Shown here: piece after piece, positions 50,944 through 60,357 of the stretch
How positions within the stretch are numbered: the first letter of the stretch is position 1
Layout: each line of letters starts with the position of its first letter
From: Deinococcales bacterium
GTDB taxonomy: Bacteria; Deinococcota; Deinococci; Deinococcales; JAAFIG01
DNA length: 64,000 nucleotides
Assembly (NCBI GenBank): GCA_025352125.1
Contig: JANXTZ010000013.1
Location: 1-64,000 of the forward strand
Reading direction: 5' to 3'
The notes under the pieces: generated by a model
What the model was told of the DNA's origin: nothing
The model's input: only the letters and a program-made list of their open reading frames with translations
The model's database searches: none
Translations under genes and position numbers: made by a program

Positions 50944-52587
50944 ATGTTTGCCACCGACCTCTCGAGCCTTTTTCGCAACGATCACAACACCACCGTGATG
51001 CTGGAGGGAAACGTCAACCCTGCCGAACTGGCGCGTCACGCGGTGGGTTTGGCGAATGCCAAGGGTGGCACGATGGTCGTTGGTGTGACCCAAGACGGGT
51101 TGCTCGAGGGTGCACCCGATTTGCACCCCCTGCAACTGACGCACGCGCTTTACGAGTTGACCAGTGGAAAACTGACGGTCAATTGCACCTCGGCGACGCT
51201 CGAGGGTAAATCTTTGCTGGTGGTCAACGTGCCAAGATCGCGCATGGTGCTGGCAACACCGCAGGGCGAGGTGCTGCACTGGAATGGCTCGAGCCTCGAG
51301 CCTCTGGGCGCAAGTGCCGCCGACCCGATGCCGGACCCCGATTTCACGGCGACCGTGCCGCCCATGAGCAGTCTGTCCGACATCGACCCGCTCGAGGTGC
51401 ACCGACTTCGCGGGGTGCTCGAGTCGCGGCGCGGGGCGGGTTTGGCAGAATTGCCCGATCTGGATTTGCTCTCGGCGCTCGGGCTGCTCGAGGGTGAACA
51501 ACCCAACATTGCCGGAATTTTGCTGGCGGGAACGCCACGCGCGTTAAAGCGTTACGTGCCGCAAACCGAACTCGATTATTACAACCATGCCACCAACGAC
51601 CTCGAGTTTGAATTCAGGGAAACCCTGTTAAAACCCCTTCCAGCGTTGCTCGAGCGACTTCGGGAACTGATTCAAGCCAGAAATCAGTACAAGACCTTGA
51701 ACGTTGGTTTGTTTCAGATTGAGGTCTGGGATTACGACGAGGTGGTTTACCGCGAGGCGATCTTGAACGCGCTGGTGCACCGCGATTACACCAGCCGCGA
51801 CACGATTCAGATTCACCACCATCCGAACAAACTCGAGATTGCAAACCCTGGGTCGTTTGCGGGCGGCGTGAACGCCCAGAACATTTTGCGCCACGCCCCG
51901 AAGCGCCGCAACCCTGTGCTCGCCGATGCGCTGGCGCGAATGGGGTTTATCGAACGTGCAGGCATTGGCGTGGACCGAATGTACAGACTGCTTTTGCGTC
52001 ACGGCAAAGAGATTCCCGAGTACACCAGTTATCCCGACAGCGTGGTTTTGCGGCTGCACAACCCAGAATTCGACGAGCCGTTCACGCGGTTTATCGCCCG
52101 CAAGCAAGAGGAAATGGGCGCGTTAAATTTAGATGCCCTGATCGTGCTGGCGTACTTGAAACGCGAACTCGAGGGAGACCGAACTTCACTTTCCAAAGCC
52201 TTGCAACTGCCCGAAGATCAGGTGGCTCGAGCCTTGAAACCGCTCGAAACCAGCGACCTTGTGACCCGTCACGGTGAGGCTTGGATTCTGTCCAATGCCG
52301 CGCTGGGCGCGATTGGGAAGCCCATCCCCTTGCAGGGACGCACCCGTCTCGAGCCTGCAAAGGCGGAGGTCAAATTTAGTTTTGGTGAAACCCGAGGACT
52401 GGTCAAACAACGCGTGATCGAACTGGTGGAAAACCTGGGCAGCGTCGCCAACCGCGACGTTCGGGCGTTGCTCGGTATCAACCTCTCGCAAGCCAGCCAC
52501 TTGCTGCGCGTCATGACCAAAGACGGGTTGCTCGAACGCACCGGCGACACGCCCCGTGCCATGCGTTACAAGCTCGGACTGAGATGA
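50944..52587 (+). CDS. Schlafen AlbA_2-type DNA-binding regulator with ATPase-like domain
   Basis: A 547-aa protein. N-terminal Schlafen/AlbA_2 domain (about 15-125; ARHAVGLANAKGGTMVVGVTQDG), then a GHKL-like ATP-binding domain of the RecG-related regulator type (about 250-370): YREAILNALVHRDYTSRDTIQIHHHPNKLEIANPGSF. The C-terminus holds two winged-helix segments (about 400-450 and 490-547). Such proteins are usually annotated as putative transcriptional regulators or ATP-dependent helicase-like; targets are unknown. Overlaps the thiamine kinase gene by four bases. Confidence 0.85.
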   Translation: MFATDLSSLFRNDHNTTVMLEGNVNPAELARHAVGLANAKGGTMVVGVTQDGLLEGAPDLHPLQLTHALYELTSGKLTVNCTSATLEGKSLLVVNVPRSRMVLATPQGEVLHWNGSSLEPLGASAADPMPDPDFTATVPPMSSLSDIDPLEVHRLRGVLESRRGAGLAELPDLDLLSALGLLEGEQPNIAGILLAGTPRALKRYVPQTELDYYNHATNDLEFEFRETLLKPLPALLERLRELIQARNQYKTLNVGLFQIEVWDYDEVVYREAILNALVHRDYTSRDTIQIHHHPNKLEIANPGSFAGGVNAQNILRHAPKRRNPVLADALARMGFIERAGIGVDRMYRLLLRHGKEIPEYTSYPDSVVLRLHNPEFDEPFTRFIARKQEEMGALNLDALIVLAYLKRELEGDRTSLSKALQLPEDQVARALKPLETSDLVTRHGEAWILSNAALGAIGKPIPLQGRTRLEPAKAEVKFSFGETRGLVKQRVIELVENLGSVANRDVRALLGINLSQASHLLRVMTKDGLLERTGDTPRAMRYKLGLR

Positions 52588-53210
52588 AACACGCGGCAAT
52601 TTTGGTCGGCGGACAGCTCGAGATCACAGACAAAGTGATGGCTCGAGAAACCAACCTGGTGATTGCCGCCGACGGCGGCGCACGTCACGCGAACGCCTTG
52701 AACCTCAAACTTGACCTCTGGGTTGGCGATTTTGACTCGAGCGAAGGCTTGGCATTCCCTGGCGTGCCGCGCCTCGAGTTCAATCCCGACAAGGACAGCA
52801 CCGATTTTGAACTGGCAATTGCCGCCGCCAAAGAGGCTGGCGCGACTCGAGCCACGGTGTTTGGCGCGTTCGGGGGTCGTTTTGACCACACCCTGGCGAT
52901 TGCCCTGTCCGCCGCCAAGAACTCGCTCGAGGGCTTTGAGATTACACTCGAGAGCGGCTTTGAGACAGGCTGGATATTGATTCCAAACAAAGCGCTCGAG
53001 CTTCCACTGCGGCAACACCAAACCTTCAGCCTGCTGGCACTCTCCCCTGCCGTCACAGGTCTAAACATCGCGGGCGCAAAATGGAATCTCGAGAATGCGA
53101 CCCTCGAGTTTGGCACTGGTCACGGGATTTCAAATCTGGCACTTGGAACGGTGAATTTGAAGCTCGAGACTGGATTTGCCTTGGTTGTTGCCCAAAATAA
53201 TCTGGCGTAG
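52584..53210 (+). CDS. thiN: Thiamine diphosphokinase
   Basis: A 208-aa thiamine pyrophosphokinase, which transfers pyrophosphate from ATP to thiamine. Family blocks: VIAADGGARHANAL, LWVGDFDSS, and PDKDSTDFELAIAAAKEAGA followed by FGAFGGRFDHTLAIALSA. Length matches the family. ATG 52584 overlaps the stop of the AlbA-type regulator as ATGA, so both are translated from one mRNA; why a regulator should be coupled to thiamine salvage is unclear. Confidence 0.94.
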   Translation: MKHAAILVGGQLEITDKVMARETNLVIAADGGARHANALNLKLDLWVGDFDSSEGLAFPGVPRLEFNPDKDSTDFELAIAAAKEAGATRATVFGAFGGRFDHTLAIALSAAKNSLEGFEITLESGFETGWILIPNKALELPLRQHQTFSLLALSPAVTGLNIAGAKWNLENATLEFGTGHGISNLALGTVNLKLETGFALVVAQNNLA

Positions 53211-53212
53211 GG

Positions 53213-53300
53213 TACGCCACTTAACCATAAAAAGTACCCTGCGGGCGTGGTCGCCTCGCGCACCTGAATGACGTGTATCACGCCGCACACGGCACACCCT
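53213..53300. repeat. Structured intergenic repeat fragment
   Basis: Between the convergent thiN and HupE-like genes. It holds GGGTAC/GTACCC as an inverted repeat, a small hairpin CGTG-TAT-CACG, and at 53242-53254 the exact reverse complement of 58431-58443 (GCGACCACGCCCG), with TCAGGTGC (minus strand) at 53260-53267. These are the same words as the repeats at 42.1 and 58.4 kb, in a permuted order. Confidence 0.5.
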
Positions 53301-53316
53301 ACAAATACAGAACATG

Positions 53317-54447
53317 CTAAATCGGCAAGACCTTAAAATCAAAAATCCGTTCTGCCATCCAGATTCCAGCAATGGCGGCAACGGCAAGCGAACCGATTGC
53401 CAGCGTGAAACGGTTGTAAAAACTCGAGCCTCGCAAACTGAAGGCAAGCGGTAAAAACAGCGTGACGATACTGAGCTGCCCGAGTTCGACGCCGACATTA
53501 AAGCCAACCAATGAGCGCAGCAGGGTTGCTCGGGTTAGCTCGAGGTCAGAAAGCACGCTGGCGAATCCGAAGCCGTGAATCAAGCCAAAGCCGAAGGCGA
53601 CCAACCAGCGGCGGCGCTCCTGCACAACTGGAAAAACATTGTTGAGTGCGGCGAGCACCACGGAGGCGGCAATGGTGCTTTCGACGAGTTTTGAGGGCAG
53701 ACTGATCACTTGAAGCGCGGCAAGTGACAGGGTGATGGAGTGAGCCAGCGTGAAGGCGGTAACGATTTTCACGACGCTGGCGAGCGCATTTCTGAAATTT
53801 CCGACCGGCATCCAACGTCCGTTTTCGCGGCGCAAAACGCTGGGCAGCAACAATGCAAGTAAAAATAGAATGTGATCAATGCCGCCCCAAATGTGAAACA
53901 CGCCCTCTTTCACAAACTCGAGGAACTGCGAAATTGCGTTTGGCTCGTGAAGTTGAAAGCGGAGGTCATGGTTTTCCGGGCTAAAAATTGCGGTCTGCGT
54001 GCCGCCAACAGTCTCGAGGTTCAATAAGCCTCGGTGTTGCGGATCAAGTTCAAAAAACAAATTGTAATTGACTTTTAGGGTGCTCGGGCTACTCGAGCAA
54101 TCGCTTGAAAACGGCATGACAACATATGCGCCGTCGGTGTGGTTGTCCACCAGGTAACCGCTCGACTTGAGCTTGCAGATTTGATTTTCACTGCGAAGCT
54201 CGAGTTTGGAAAGCAGGTAACTTTGCACCGCAACACGGTGCGTTTTCAGCTCCCGCCAGGTGATCGCGCCGTCGTCATTGTCGTCTAGCCCTATCGCATA
54301 ATCCAGGTCGCGCAGGGCAACATCCCAACGTCCGGTCAAGCTCGGGTTTTTCAGGTTGATGTTGAGGTACGAATCGCTCGGCTTGTGCGCCAAGGCAAGA
54401 CTCGAGCACAAGGCAATTGAGGCGAGGAACATCAAGGCACGTTTCAT
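53317..54447 (-). CDS. HupE/UreJ family membrane protein with EF-hand
   Basis: A 376-aa protein: signal peptide, an extracytoplasmic domain of about 150 residues, then a HupE/UreJ_2-type membrane domain with about six helices and the family motif WGGIDHILFLLALLLPSVL. A canonical 12-residue EF-hand loop is visible at 55-66 (D-D-N-D-D-G-A-I-T-W-R-E), so the soluble domain probably binds Ca2+. HupE/UreJ proteins are linked to nickel/cobalt transport. Its start overlaps the TPR-gene stop by ATGA. Confidence 0.87.
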   Translation of the reverse strand: MKRALMFLASIALCSSLALAHKPSDSYLNINLKNPSLTGRWDVALRDLDYAIGLDDNDDGAITWRELKTHRVAVQSYLLSKLELRSENQICKLKSSGYLVDNHTDGAYVVMPFSSDCSSSPSTLKVNYNLFFELDPQHRGLLNLETVGGTQTAIFSPENHDLRFQLHEPNAISQFLEFVKEGVFHIWGGIDHILFLLALLLPSVLRRENGRWMPVGNFRNALASVVKIVTAFTLAHSITLSLAALQVISLPSKLVESTIAASVVLAALNNVFPVVQERRRWLVAFGFGLIHGFGFASVLSDLELTRATLLRSLVGFNVGVELGQLSIVTLFLPLAFSLRGSSFYNRFTLAIGSLAVAAIAGIWMAERIFDFKVLPI

Positions 54448-55616
54448 TTCAGACCTGCTTTCACCTGGGCAACAAGTTTGGCAATTCGGACATCCTCGAT
54501 TTTGGTCGCGTCAAACCACTCGAGCACGGGTTTTGCGGCTTCAAATTGACGGCTGGCGATGGCGGACTCGAGCAAGATTTTGGCGTCCAGCGGTTCGTGC
54601 TGCACCAACCAATTGGCTCGCGCAAGCTCCAGTGCTTGTTCTGGTTTCTCGAGCACATGCAGGGCAAAAATGGCTTCCTCGCGGCGGTGAACGGTGTCGC
54701 CTCGGGCGTGGCTGGCGGCGATTCGGGACGCCATCTGATCGCGGTAAAGCGAATAGGTTTTCAAATGCAGCTTTTTCTCAACCAGCACCCGACGCAGCAG
54801 CAAGGCATCGGCTTTGATATTTTGCGAATACGGCAACGCCCGAGCGGCCTGATTTTTCTCGAGCAAAAAGTCCACGTAAGCCGCATTCAAATACGTGTCG
54901 CTCGAGTCTTTTTGCAATTCTGCTTGAAAACGAGCATCGGCATCGGGTCGTTGCGAGCGTACCGCCGTCTCGATCAGTGTCCCAGTTGCCCAGGACTTTT
55001 CGGATTCGCTGGCTTCTGGGTTGTCGCGCAAAACTTGCTCGAGCGTCTGAAAGGCTTTGGCGGCTTGACCGTTGAGGCTTGCCGCACTGGCAACGCAGGT
55101 CACAGCAACCAATTCTGTCGAGGTTTGAAACAGCGGCAGGCATGATCGTTTCGCCTCGGTCAAGTTTCCCAGAACAGTCTGCACCACGCTGCGCGTGACC
55201 CAAATTTGCGGGTCTCGAGGGTCAAGTTTTGCCGCAAGGTCGAGGTCGAGCAAAGCACCCTTAAAATCGTGTGCGTTTTGCTTCAGGGTTGCTCGCAAAA
55301 CCAGGGCTGGCTCTGGTGGCGTAGAAAGGTTCCACCACGGCGCGAGCACCGCCTGAGCGCGTCCGTTGTAACGCGGGTCGGCGTCGGCTCGAGCGCGTTC
55401 AATGTATTTTCGCGCCACCACCACGGCAAGTTTGAGGTTGGTTGGGTTTTGCCCTAGCTGCGCCCGCAAATCGCGCAATTCTTTAGCCGCACCATCGTTC
55501 ACATTCACCCGCAACCGCTCGAGGATTTGATCGTCGGATTTTGGAATAAACGGTGTTGCCAAAGCGCTCGAGGCGAGCATGAAGGCAAGTCCGAACAGCC
55601 AAGTTTTTGCATTCAT
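54444..55616 (-). CDS. Exported TPR-repeat protein
   Basis: A 390-aa exported helical-repeat protein. Signal peptide MNAKTWLFGLAFMLASSALA, then TPR-like repeats, the clearest being DFKGALLDLDLAAKLDPRDPQIWVTRSVVQTVLGNLTEAKRS. No other domain. ATG 55616 has AAGGAGA four bases upstream. It sits between the DUF4331 and HupE-like genes, with an ATGA overlap to the latter, and most likely works as a periplasmic adaptor between them. Confidence 0.85.
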   Translation of the reverse strand: MNAKTWLFGLAFMLASSALATPFIPKSDDQILERLRVNVNDGAAKELRDLRAQLGQNPTNLKLAVVVARKYIERARADADPRYNGRAQAVLAPWWNLSTPPEPALVLRATLKQNAHDFKGALLDLDLAAKLDPRDPQIWVTRSVVQTVLGNLTEAKRSCLPLFQTSTELVAVTCVASAASLNGQAAKAFQTLEQVLRDNPEASESEKSWATGTLIETAVRSQRPDADARFQAELQKDSSDTYLNAAYVDFLLEKNQAARALPYSQNIKADALLLRRVLVEKKLHLKTYSLYRDQMASRIAASHARGDTVHRREEAIFALHVLEKPEQALELARANWLVQHEPLDAKILLESAIASRQFEAAKPVLEWFDATKIEDVRIAKLVAQVKAGLK

Positions 55617-55695
55617 AAAATCTCCTTTTTGTCAAAATAGATTCTCGTTTTTTGATCTCGAGGGCGCAGATCAGTGCGCCCTCGAGCGAAAATAC

Positions 55696-57132
55696 TTACA
55701 TCGAACCTGGAATTGGGGTCTTTAAATAGGGGAAACCAGTGTCAAACATGCTGTCGGTCACGTTCGCACCGTCGGTGAAAGGCAGTTGACCACTTGGGGC
55801 AACGGCGGCGGGAAGCAACTTGCCCATGACCACGCGCAGCGCAATGTCCACCACGTCGTCACCAGGGCGGCGACCGTTGGGGAAACCGGCGGTGTCGCCG
55901 CCAATCACACCAAGGTTGTTTTGCTCATCGAGCGCTTTGGCATCAATTTTGGTGTTCAATCGCAACATCTCGGCGACGCTGCCGTTCTTGTTCAAACCGT
56001 CCACGCCCGTCAAGAATGCCGCCACCAAATCCGCCCTCGGGAACAAGGTTGGAGCTTTGACGCCCGCCGCGCCGAACAGCAATTCGAGCACGGCTGGCAG
56101 CGTTGGGTGCGTGACATAGGTGGCAAACTGCCCGTCGTCCTTTGGTTCAGAGGCGTTGAACTTGTCTTTGTCTTTGATGCCGATCACGACCTCGTTGACC
56201 AGCGGGTTTGAGAGCCTCGAGACTTGCACATACTCGCCGCTCGAGCTGGCTGGTTTGGCATATGTTGGGTCGGTGGTCAAGCTGCGCGTTTTGGGCAGGC
56301 TGGCGGTCGTCCACGAGCCGACAATGCCCGAATCGCCAGCAATCAAGCACGATTTTGCCACCTCGAGTTCGATGGCGGTCACGTTCTTGTCGGACAGGTC
56401 ATCGTGTCCACCACTGATCGAACCGAGCGGGTTTTTGATGTTCACCAGGTCAAACGTCTCGCCAAGATTCACCACGAAAGGGTCTTTGCGTTGCCCGACG
56501 AACAGCCGTCCCGGAACTTCGCAACCAGGGATTTTGATGTCGTACAAGTAGGCTCGAGCGTACTCGGCATAATCTGGAATCGATTTTTTGCCAATGTTGT
56601 CGGCTGGCTTCAGGAATTCCTTGTCGCCCGTCTGCAAGTTACTGACCGCCTCGGGTTTCCCTGAGCGCCGGTCGCCACGAATCACATTGAGGGTGTACGA
56701 CTCTTGAACGTTCAGTGCGCCAAGGCTTCCGGCGCTGATCGCACCCACATTGGTGAACGGTACGGACACCATCTTCTGGTTTTCACCCGTGCCAATGGGG
56801 AGTTGGATGTCTTTGAGGGTGGTCTTAAACTTGAATTGGAAGGTCAAGTCCTCTTTGGCATCCGCGTTGTTGTCCAGATGGATTTCGTAAATGGCGTCTG
56901 GGTCGAGGTTGAAAAAGTTCGGACCGCCGTAACCGTCTTGCAGCGGCAAATAATCGGCGATCATGGTCACGTACTTGTCACGTCCGCGTTGATAGGAATT
57001 GAACACGTAATAATCCGTACCATCCACTTTTGGGTTGCGCGAAACAAACGGCGCTTCGCGGTGACTCGAGGCGAGCGCCGGCAATGCGCCCGAGAGGGCA
57101 ATCGCCAGCAAGACCAGCATTTTCTTGTTCAT
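55696..57132 (-). CDS. DUF4331 family exported protein
   Basis: A 478-aa exported beta-rich protein of the DUF4331 family. Signal peptide MLVLLAIALSGALPALA; mature start SSHREAPFVSRNPKVDGTDYYVFNSY is the family signature (SHREAP ... D-x-TD-x-Y-x-F), followed by IYEIHLDNNADAKEDLTFQFKF. Function unknown. ATG 57132 is the second of two close ATGs and has AAGGA five bases upstream. It is the first gene of a three-gene operon with the TPR and HupE-like proteins. An 11-bp palindrome GTGCAATGCAC lies upstream at 57153-57163. Confidence 0.9.
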   Translation of the reverse strand: MNKKMLVLLAIALSGALPALASSHREAPFVSRNPKVDGTDYYVFNSYQRGRDKYVTMIADYLPLQDGYGGPNFFNLDPDAIYEIHLDNNADAKEDLTFQFKFKTTLKDIQLPIGTGENQKMVSVPFTNVGAISAGSLGALNVQESYTLNVIRGDRRSGKPEAVSNLQTGDKEFLKPADNIGKKSIPDYAEYARAYLYDIKIPGCEVPGRLFVGQRKDPFVVNLGETFDLVNIKNPLGSISGGHDDLSDKNVTAIELEVAKSCLIAGDSGIVGSWTTASLPKTRSLTTDPTYAKPASSSGEYVQVSRLSNPLVNEVVIGIKDKDKFNASEPKDDGQFATYVTHPTLPAVLELLFGAAGVKAPTLFPRADLVAAFLTGVDGLNKNGSVAEMLRLNTKIDAKALDEQNNLGVIGGDTAGFPNGRRPGDDVVDIALRVVMGKLLPAAVAPSGQLPFTDGANVTDSMFDTGFPYLKTPIPGSM

Positions 57133-57346
57133 GTTCATCCTTTTTACGTCTCGTGCAATGCACAAGTCCAGAATCTCGAGTGAACGTCTTCAGGCATGGT
57201 TTTTGAGGTCGTTTCTCAGTTCACCTCACTTTGAGAGAAGGCTAGAAAACGAGATTCGTATGGCAAACTCGAGAGACTCGAGCTTGAATGTGGGTTACAT
57301 CAGGTTTTACGCAAACACTAAAGTTTTGGATGTTGGCGGCTTGGGT

Positions 57347-57352
57347 TAAACT
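57347..57352 (+). promoter_or_regulatory. -10 box of leaderless threonine dehydratase gene
   Basis: TAAACT lies six bases before ATG 57359. Confidence 0.5.
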
Positions 57353-57358
57353 TGGTTT

Positions 57359-58321
57359 ATGAATTTGAATGCCCTGCCAGTCACCCTGAGTGATGTTCAA
57401 AATGCCGCCGTGCGAATCGCTGGCATGGCGGTTCGCACACCTTTGCTGCGTTTGCCAATGCAGGGTGAGATTTACGCCAAACCCGAGAACCTTCAGCGCA
57501 CGGGTTCGTTCAAATTTCGTGGCGCGTACAACGCCCTCGCCAGCCTGCCAGCCGACATCCGCGCTCGAGGGGTGGTCGCCGACTCGAGCGGCAACCATGC
57601 GCAGGGGGTGGCGGCAGCCGCGCATTTGTTCGGCGTGCCCGCCGTGATCGTGATTCCAGAGAACGCGCCCGAAATCAAGGTGGAGCGCACCAAAGCTTGG
57701 GGTGCCGAAATCGTTCGTTGTCCAAACTCGAGCGCCCTGCGCCTGAAAATCGCGCTCGAGATTCGTGATTCCAGAAATCTGAATTATGTGCCGCCGTTTG
57801 ATTTTGAAGCCATCATCGCCGGTCAAGGCACGGTCGGACTCGAGATTGCCCAGGATTTGCCCGATGTGGACAATGTTTTGGTGTGCGTCGGCGGCGGCGG
57901 TCTGCTGTCTGGCATCGCCGTCGCCATCAAATCCCTCATTCCAAACGCTCGAGTCATTGGCGTCGAACCCGAACTTGCCGCCGACGCGAAAGACAGCTTT
58001 CGGGCTGGCAAAATCATCGAATGGGACTCGAGTTTAACGACCCGCACGATCTGCGATGGCGTGCGCACCCAGAGCATCGGTGAACGGAATTTTCAGATCA
58101 TCTCGAGTCTGGTCGATGACATCGTGACCGTGACCGAAGATGCCGTGCGCGATGCCACACGCTGGTACGCGCTCGAGGCGAAACTGGCGGTTGAACCCAC
58201 GGGCGCGTTGACTTTGGCAGCCATTCGAAGCGGTGCTGTGAAACTCGAGGGTAAAACCGTTTGTATTGTTTCGGGTGGAAATTTCGATCCAAAATTGTAC
58301 GCCAGCATCATCTCGAGTTGA
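57359..58321 (+). CDS. Threonine/serine dehydratase (PLP, fold type II)
   Basis: A 320-aa PLP enzyme of the threonine ammonia-lyase/serine racemase group. The PLP lysine is in RTGSFKFRGAYNAL, the Ser/Asn substrate loop in SSGNHAQGVA, and the glycine-rich phosphate loop in VCVGGGGLLSGIA. The length is that of the catabolic (TdcB/racemase-like) form without an ACT regulatory domain, so feedback by isoleucine is not expected. Converts threonine to 2-oxobutyrate or serine to pyruvate; serine racemase activity is an alternative. Confidence 0.93.
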   Translation: MNLNALPVTLSDVQNAAVRIAGMAVRTPLLRLPMQGEIYAKPENLQRTGSFKFRGAYNALASLPADIRARGVVADSSGNHAQGVAAAAHLFGVPAVIVIPENAPEIKVERTKAWGAEIVRCPNSSALRLKIALEIRDSRNLNYVPPFDFEAIIAGQGTVGLEIAQDLPDVDNVLVCVGGGGLLSGIAVAIKSLIPNARVIGVEPELAADAKDSFRAGKIIEWDSSLTTRTICDGVRTQSIGERNFQIISSLVDDIVTVTEDAVRDATRWYALEAKLAVEPTGALTLAAIRSGAVKLEGKTVCIVSGGNFDPKLYASIISS

Positions 58322-58627
58322 ATCAGATTTGCCAAAGAAGAAAATCTCGAGTCACACGTGAAAAAGACTGAAGCTCCCTTCTCCCGCTGGCGGGAGGAGT
58401 GCCCCAAGCCCGAAGCGATGCCGCCCGTCAGCGACCACGCCCGTCAGGTGCACGTATGTGGTCAAGACAGGTGCATGTTTGGCATCAAGACAGGTGCTGC
58501 TTTCGGGGGTAAGAAGGGTTGAGGATGAGCGACCATGCCCGTTAGTTGCAAGTTTATGGTCAAGAGAGGGTGTCGCAATTGCTGTTTTTGGTGTCGAGAA
58601 TCACGAGTCCAAGTCATGCTCGAACTT
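58322..58627. repeat. Repeat-filled intergenic region
   Basis: No gene is apparent in these 306 bases. They contain a hairpin CTCCCGC-TG-GCGGGAG (58381-58396), two similar 37-nt units starting GCGACC (58431-58467 and 58529-58565; I align about 30 of 37 positions), and between them two copies of CAAGACAGGTGC (58463-58474, 58486-58497). The unit matches the core at 42145-42183. It reads as a degenerate tandem and interspersed repeat, possibly with RNA structure. Confidence 0.65.
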
Positions 58628-59545
58628 TTACTGAAGATCATTGGATTTTGGCAGCACTCGAGGATTCCGCGCTTTGTTAATCACCAGCGCGAACAAACTT
58701 AGCATGATCACGGCAATCAAAAACAAACCTGGGTAATCGACCATTGCCGTCCAGGCTCCAGGCTCGAGTTTGAAGAACGCGAACAGGGCAAATCCCCAGC
58801 CGAGTGCCGCGACCAAAACGAGCGGTTGGATTTTGGGCAGATTCACTTTCGGCAGCTTTTCGGGGTCGATGTTGGTCAATCCAAAACCCATGAACAAGAC
58901 GCTGACGCCGACCATGCGTCCGATACTCTCGAGTCCGGCGATTCCAAAACGGTTTAACGTGCTTGTGCTTGCCAGCATCAATCCTGCCACGGCAATCAGC
59001 AGCGTTCCCCAAGCCCTGGTGCGGTTCACGCGCCAAAGCTGTACGCTCGAGAAGAGTGCGCCGCCAACCAGCCAGAGCGTGCCGTAAATGTTGAACGGGA
59101 TCGTCCAAGCCCTGGGGCTTGCCCAGCCCGCCAGCTTGATGTCGGCGAACCCCGTGCCTTTGGGCGTAAATGTGCTCTCGAGGTTTGAGAGCTGCAACGG
59201 CGCGTTTAAGACCACCATAAGGGCAACCAGGCTGGCGATGACCAGCATCTCGAGTGATCGTTGCACCCAGGGGCGTTTGTCGAGCAGATGCAGCGTCCCC
59301 TGCCCGAGCCATGCCACGCCCATCATCGCGCCCGTGAAATACCAGGCGCGGTATCCCGCGTCGTTCCAGGTGCCTTGCGCTCGAGCCACGACTTCCAGGG
59401 TCACGCCGAGCGCAAAAAAAGCGATGCCAACCGTCCAGAGCAATTGGTACTGCTTGCCCCTGTTGCGGTATTGATTCCAGGTCAACAGCGCGAACAGCCA
59501 CGAAACCGCAGCCGCGAGCGCTCCAAAAAGTGCGTCTGATCCCAC
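58628..59545 (-). CDS. Seven-helix membrane protein of unknown function
   Basis: A 305-aa integral membrane protein with about seven to eight hydrophobic helices and short loops. I do not recognise a family. Conserved-looking charged or aromatic positions inside membrane segments include WNQYRNRGKQYQLLWTVG and RAWYFTGAMMGVAW. GTG 59545 begins just before the first helix (CACAAT six bases before it is a near -10); an upstream start at 59617 would add 24 polar residues. It lies alone between a repeat region and the Lon-N gene. Confidence 0.75.
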   Translation of the reverse strand: MGSDALFGALAAAVSWLFALLTWNQYRNRGKQYQLLWTVGIAFFALGVTLEVVARAQGTWNDAGYRAWYFTGAMMGVAWLGQGTLHLLDKRPWVQRSLEMLVIASLVALMVVLNAPLQLSNLESTFTPKGTGFADIKLAGWASPRAWTIPFNIYGTLWLVGGALFSSVQLWRVNRTRAWGTLLIAVAGLMLASTSTLNRFGIAGLESIGRMVGVSVLFMGFGLTNIDPEKLPKVNLPKIQPLVLVAALGWGFALFAFFKLEPGAWTAMVDYPGLFLIAVIMLSLFALVINKARNPRVLPKSNDLQ

Positions 59546-59721
59546 GGTTTCATTGTGCCAGAAATGGGGCGTTTTGGCTCGGATAGAAGTCCCTGATTGT
59601 AAAACGATTTGAAACACTCACTTTACATCTCAATTCAATTGCAACCAGGAACACCGTCCTGCAAAGCATTAACCCGAGCACAATGTAAGCCACGACGATG
59701 TACGAAACACCAAAAAAGCCT

Positions 59722-59727
59722 TAGACT
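59722..59727 (+). promoter_or_regulatory. -10 box of leaderless Lon-N gene
   Basis: TAGACT lies six bases before ATG 59734. Confidence 0.5.
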
Positions 59728-59733
59728 TTCGGT

Positions 59734-60339
59734 ATGGATTTACCGTTGTTTCCGATAGGCGAAGTGGTCTTGCTTCCTGGCATGGGATTGCCAATATACG
59801 TCTTTGAACCCCGTTACCGCGAGTTGCTGGGTCGAATTCGTCAAACGGGTGAAGCCATCGGCATTCCCTGCGTGCTGCCTGAAAATATGCTCACTGGAAA
59901 CGATCTTGACGCCAGACTCGCCCGCATCGGCACGCTGGCGCATTTAACCCAGGTCAATTACAACCCTGACGGTAGCGCCGAAATTCTGGTGGTCGGCGGC
60001 GAACGGTATTCGATTCTCGAGTTTGACCATGAATCCCAGCCGTATTCGGTTGCCAAAATTCAAATGATGCCGCTCGAGCCGAGTGATCCAAAGTGGGTCA
60101 AAGCCGTGGCGCAGGGCGTGGTCGAAAGGTTCGTCGAAAAAGTCAAACCAAGACTGGGTGATGTGCGCCCCGAAATTCCTGAAGATTCGCTGCTGCAAGC
60201 CTCGTTTGTCGCCGCCAACCTTGGACTGGCGGAAAACGAACGCTTTAAGCTTCAGCGCGTGCTCGAGGCGAACAGTTTGCTCGAGCGGTTTGAAGTGATC
60301 TCAGAATTGCTTGGTGTTTCTCAAAAACAACTCAATTAG
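59734..60339 (+). CDS. Lon N-terminal (LAN) domain protein
   Basis: A 201-aa stand-alone Lon substrate-binding domain. It opens LPLFPIGEVVLLPGMGLPIYVFEPRYREL, the family signature, continues with the PUA-like beta barrel (IGTLAHLTQVNYNPDGSAEILVVGGERYSI), and ends in the helical bundle. There is no ATPase or protease domain. Such proteins are common and of unclear role, perhaps binding unfolded proteins or a nucleic acid. A terminator follows directly. Confidence 0.93.
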   Translation: MDLPLFPIGEVVLLPGMGLPIYVFEPRYRELLGRIRQTGEAIGIPCVLPENMLTGNDLDARLARIGTLAHLTQVNYNPDGSAEILVVGGERYSILEFDHESQPYSVAKIQMMPLEPSDPKWVKAVAQGVVERFVEKVKPRLGDVRPEIPEDSLLQASFVAANLGLAENERFKLQRVLEANSLLERFEVISELLGVSQKQLN

Positions 60340-60357
60340 CACAGTAGGGTATCAAGA

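Noticed and set aside
58463..58497. Repeats near 58.4-58.6 kb considered as a CRISPR array
   Set aside because: Units are degenerate, unequal in spacing and too few; no cas genes are in the window.
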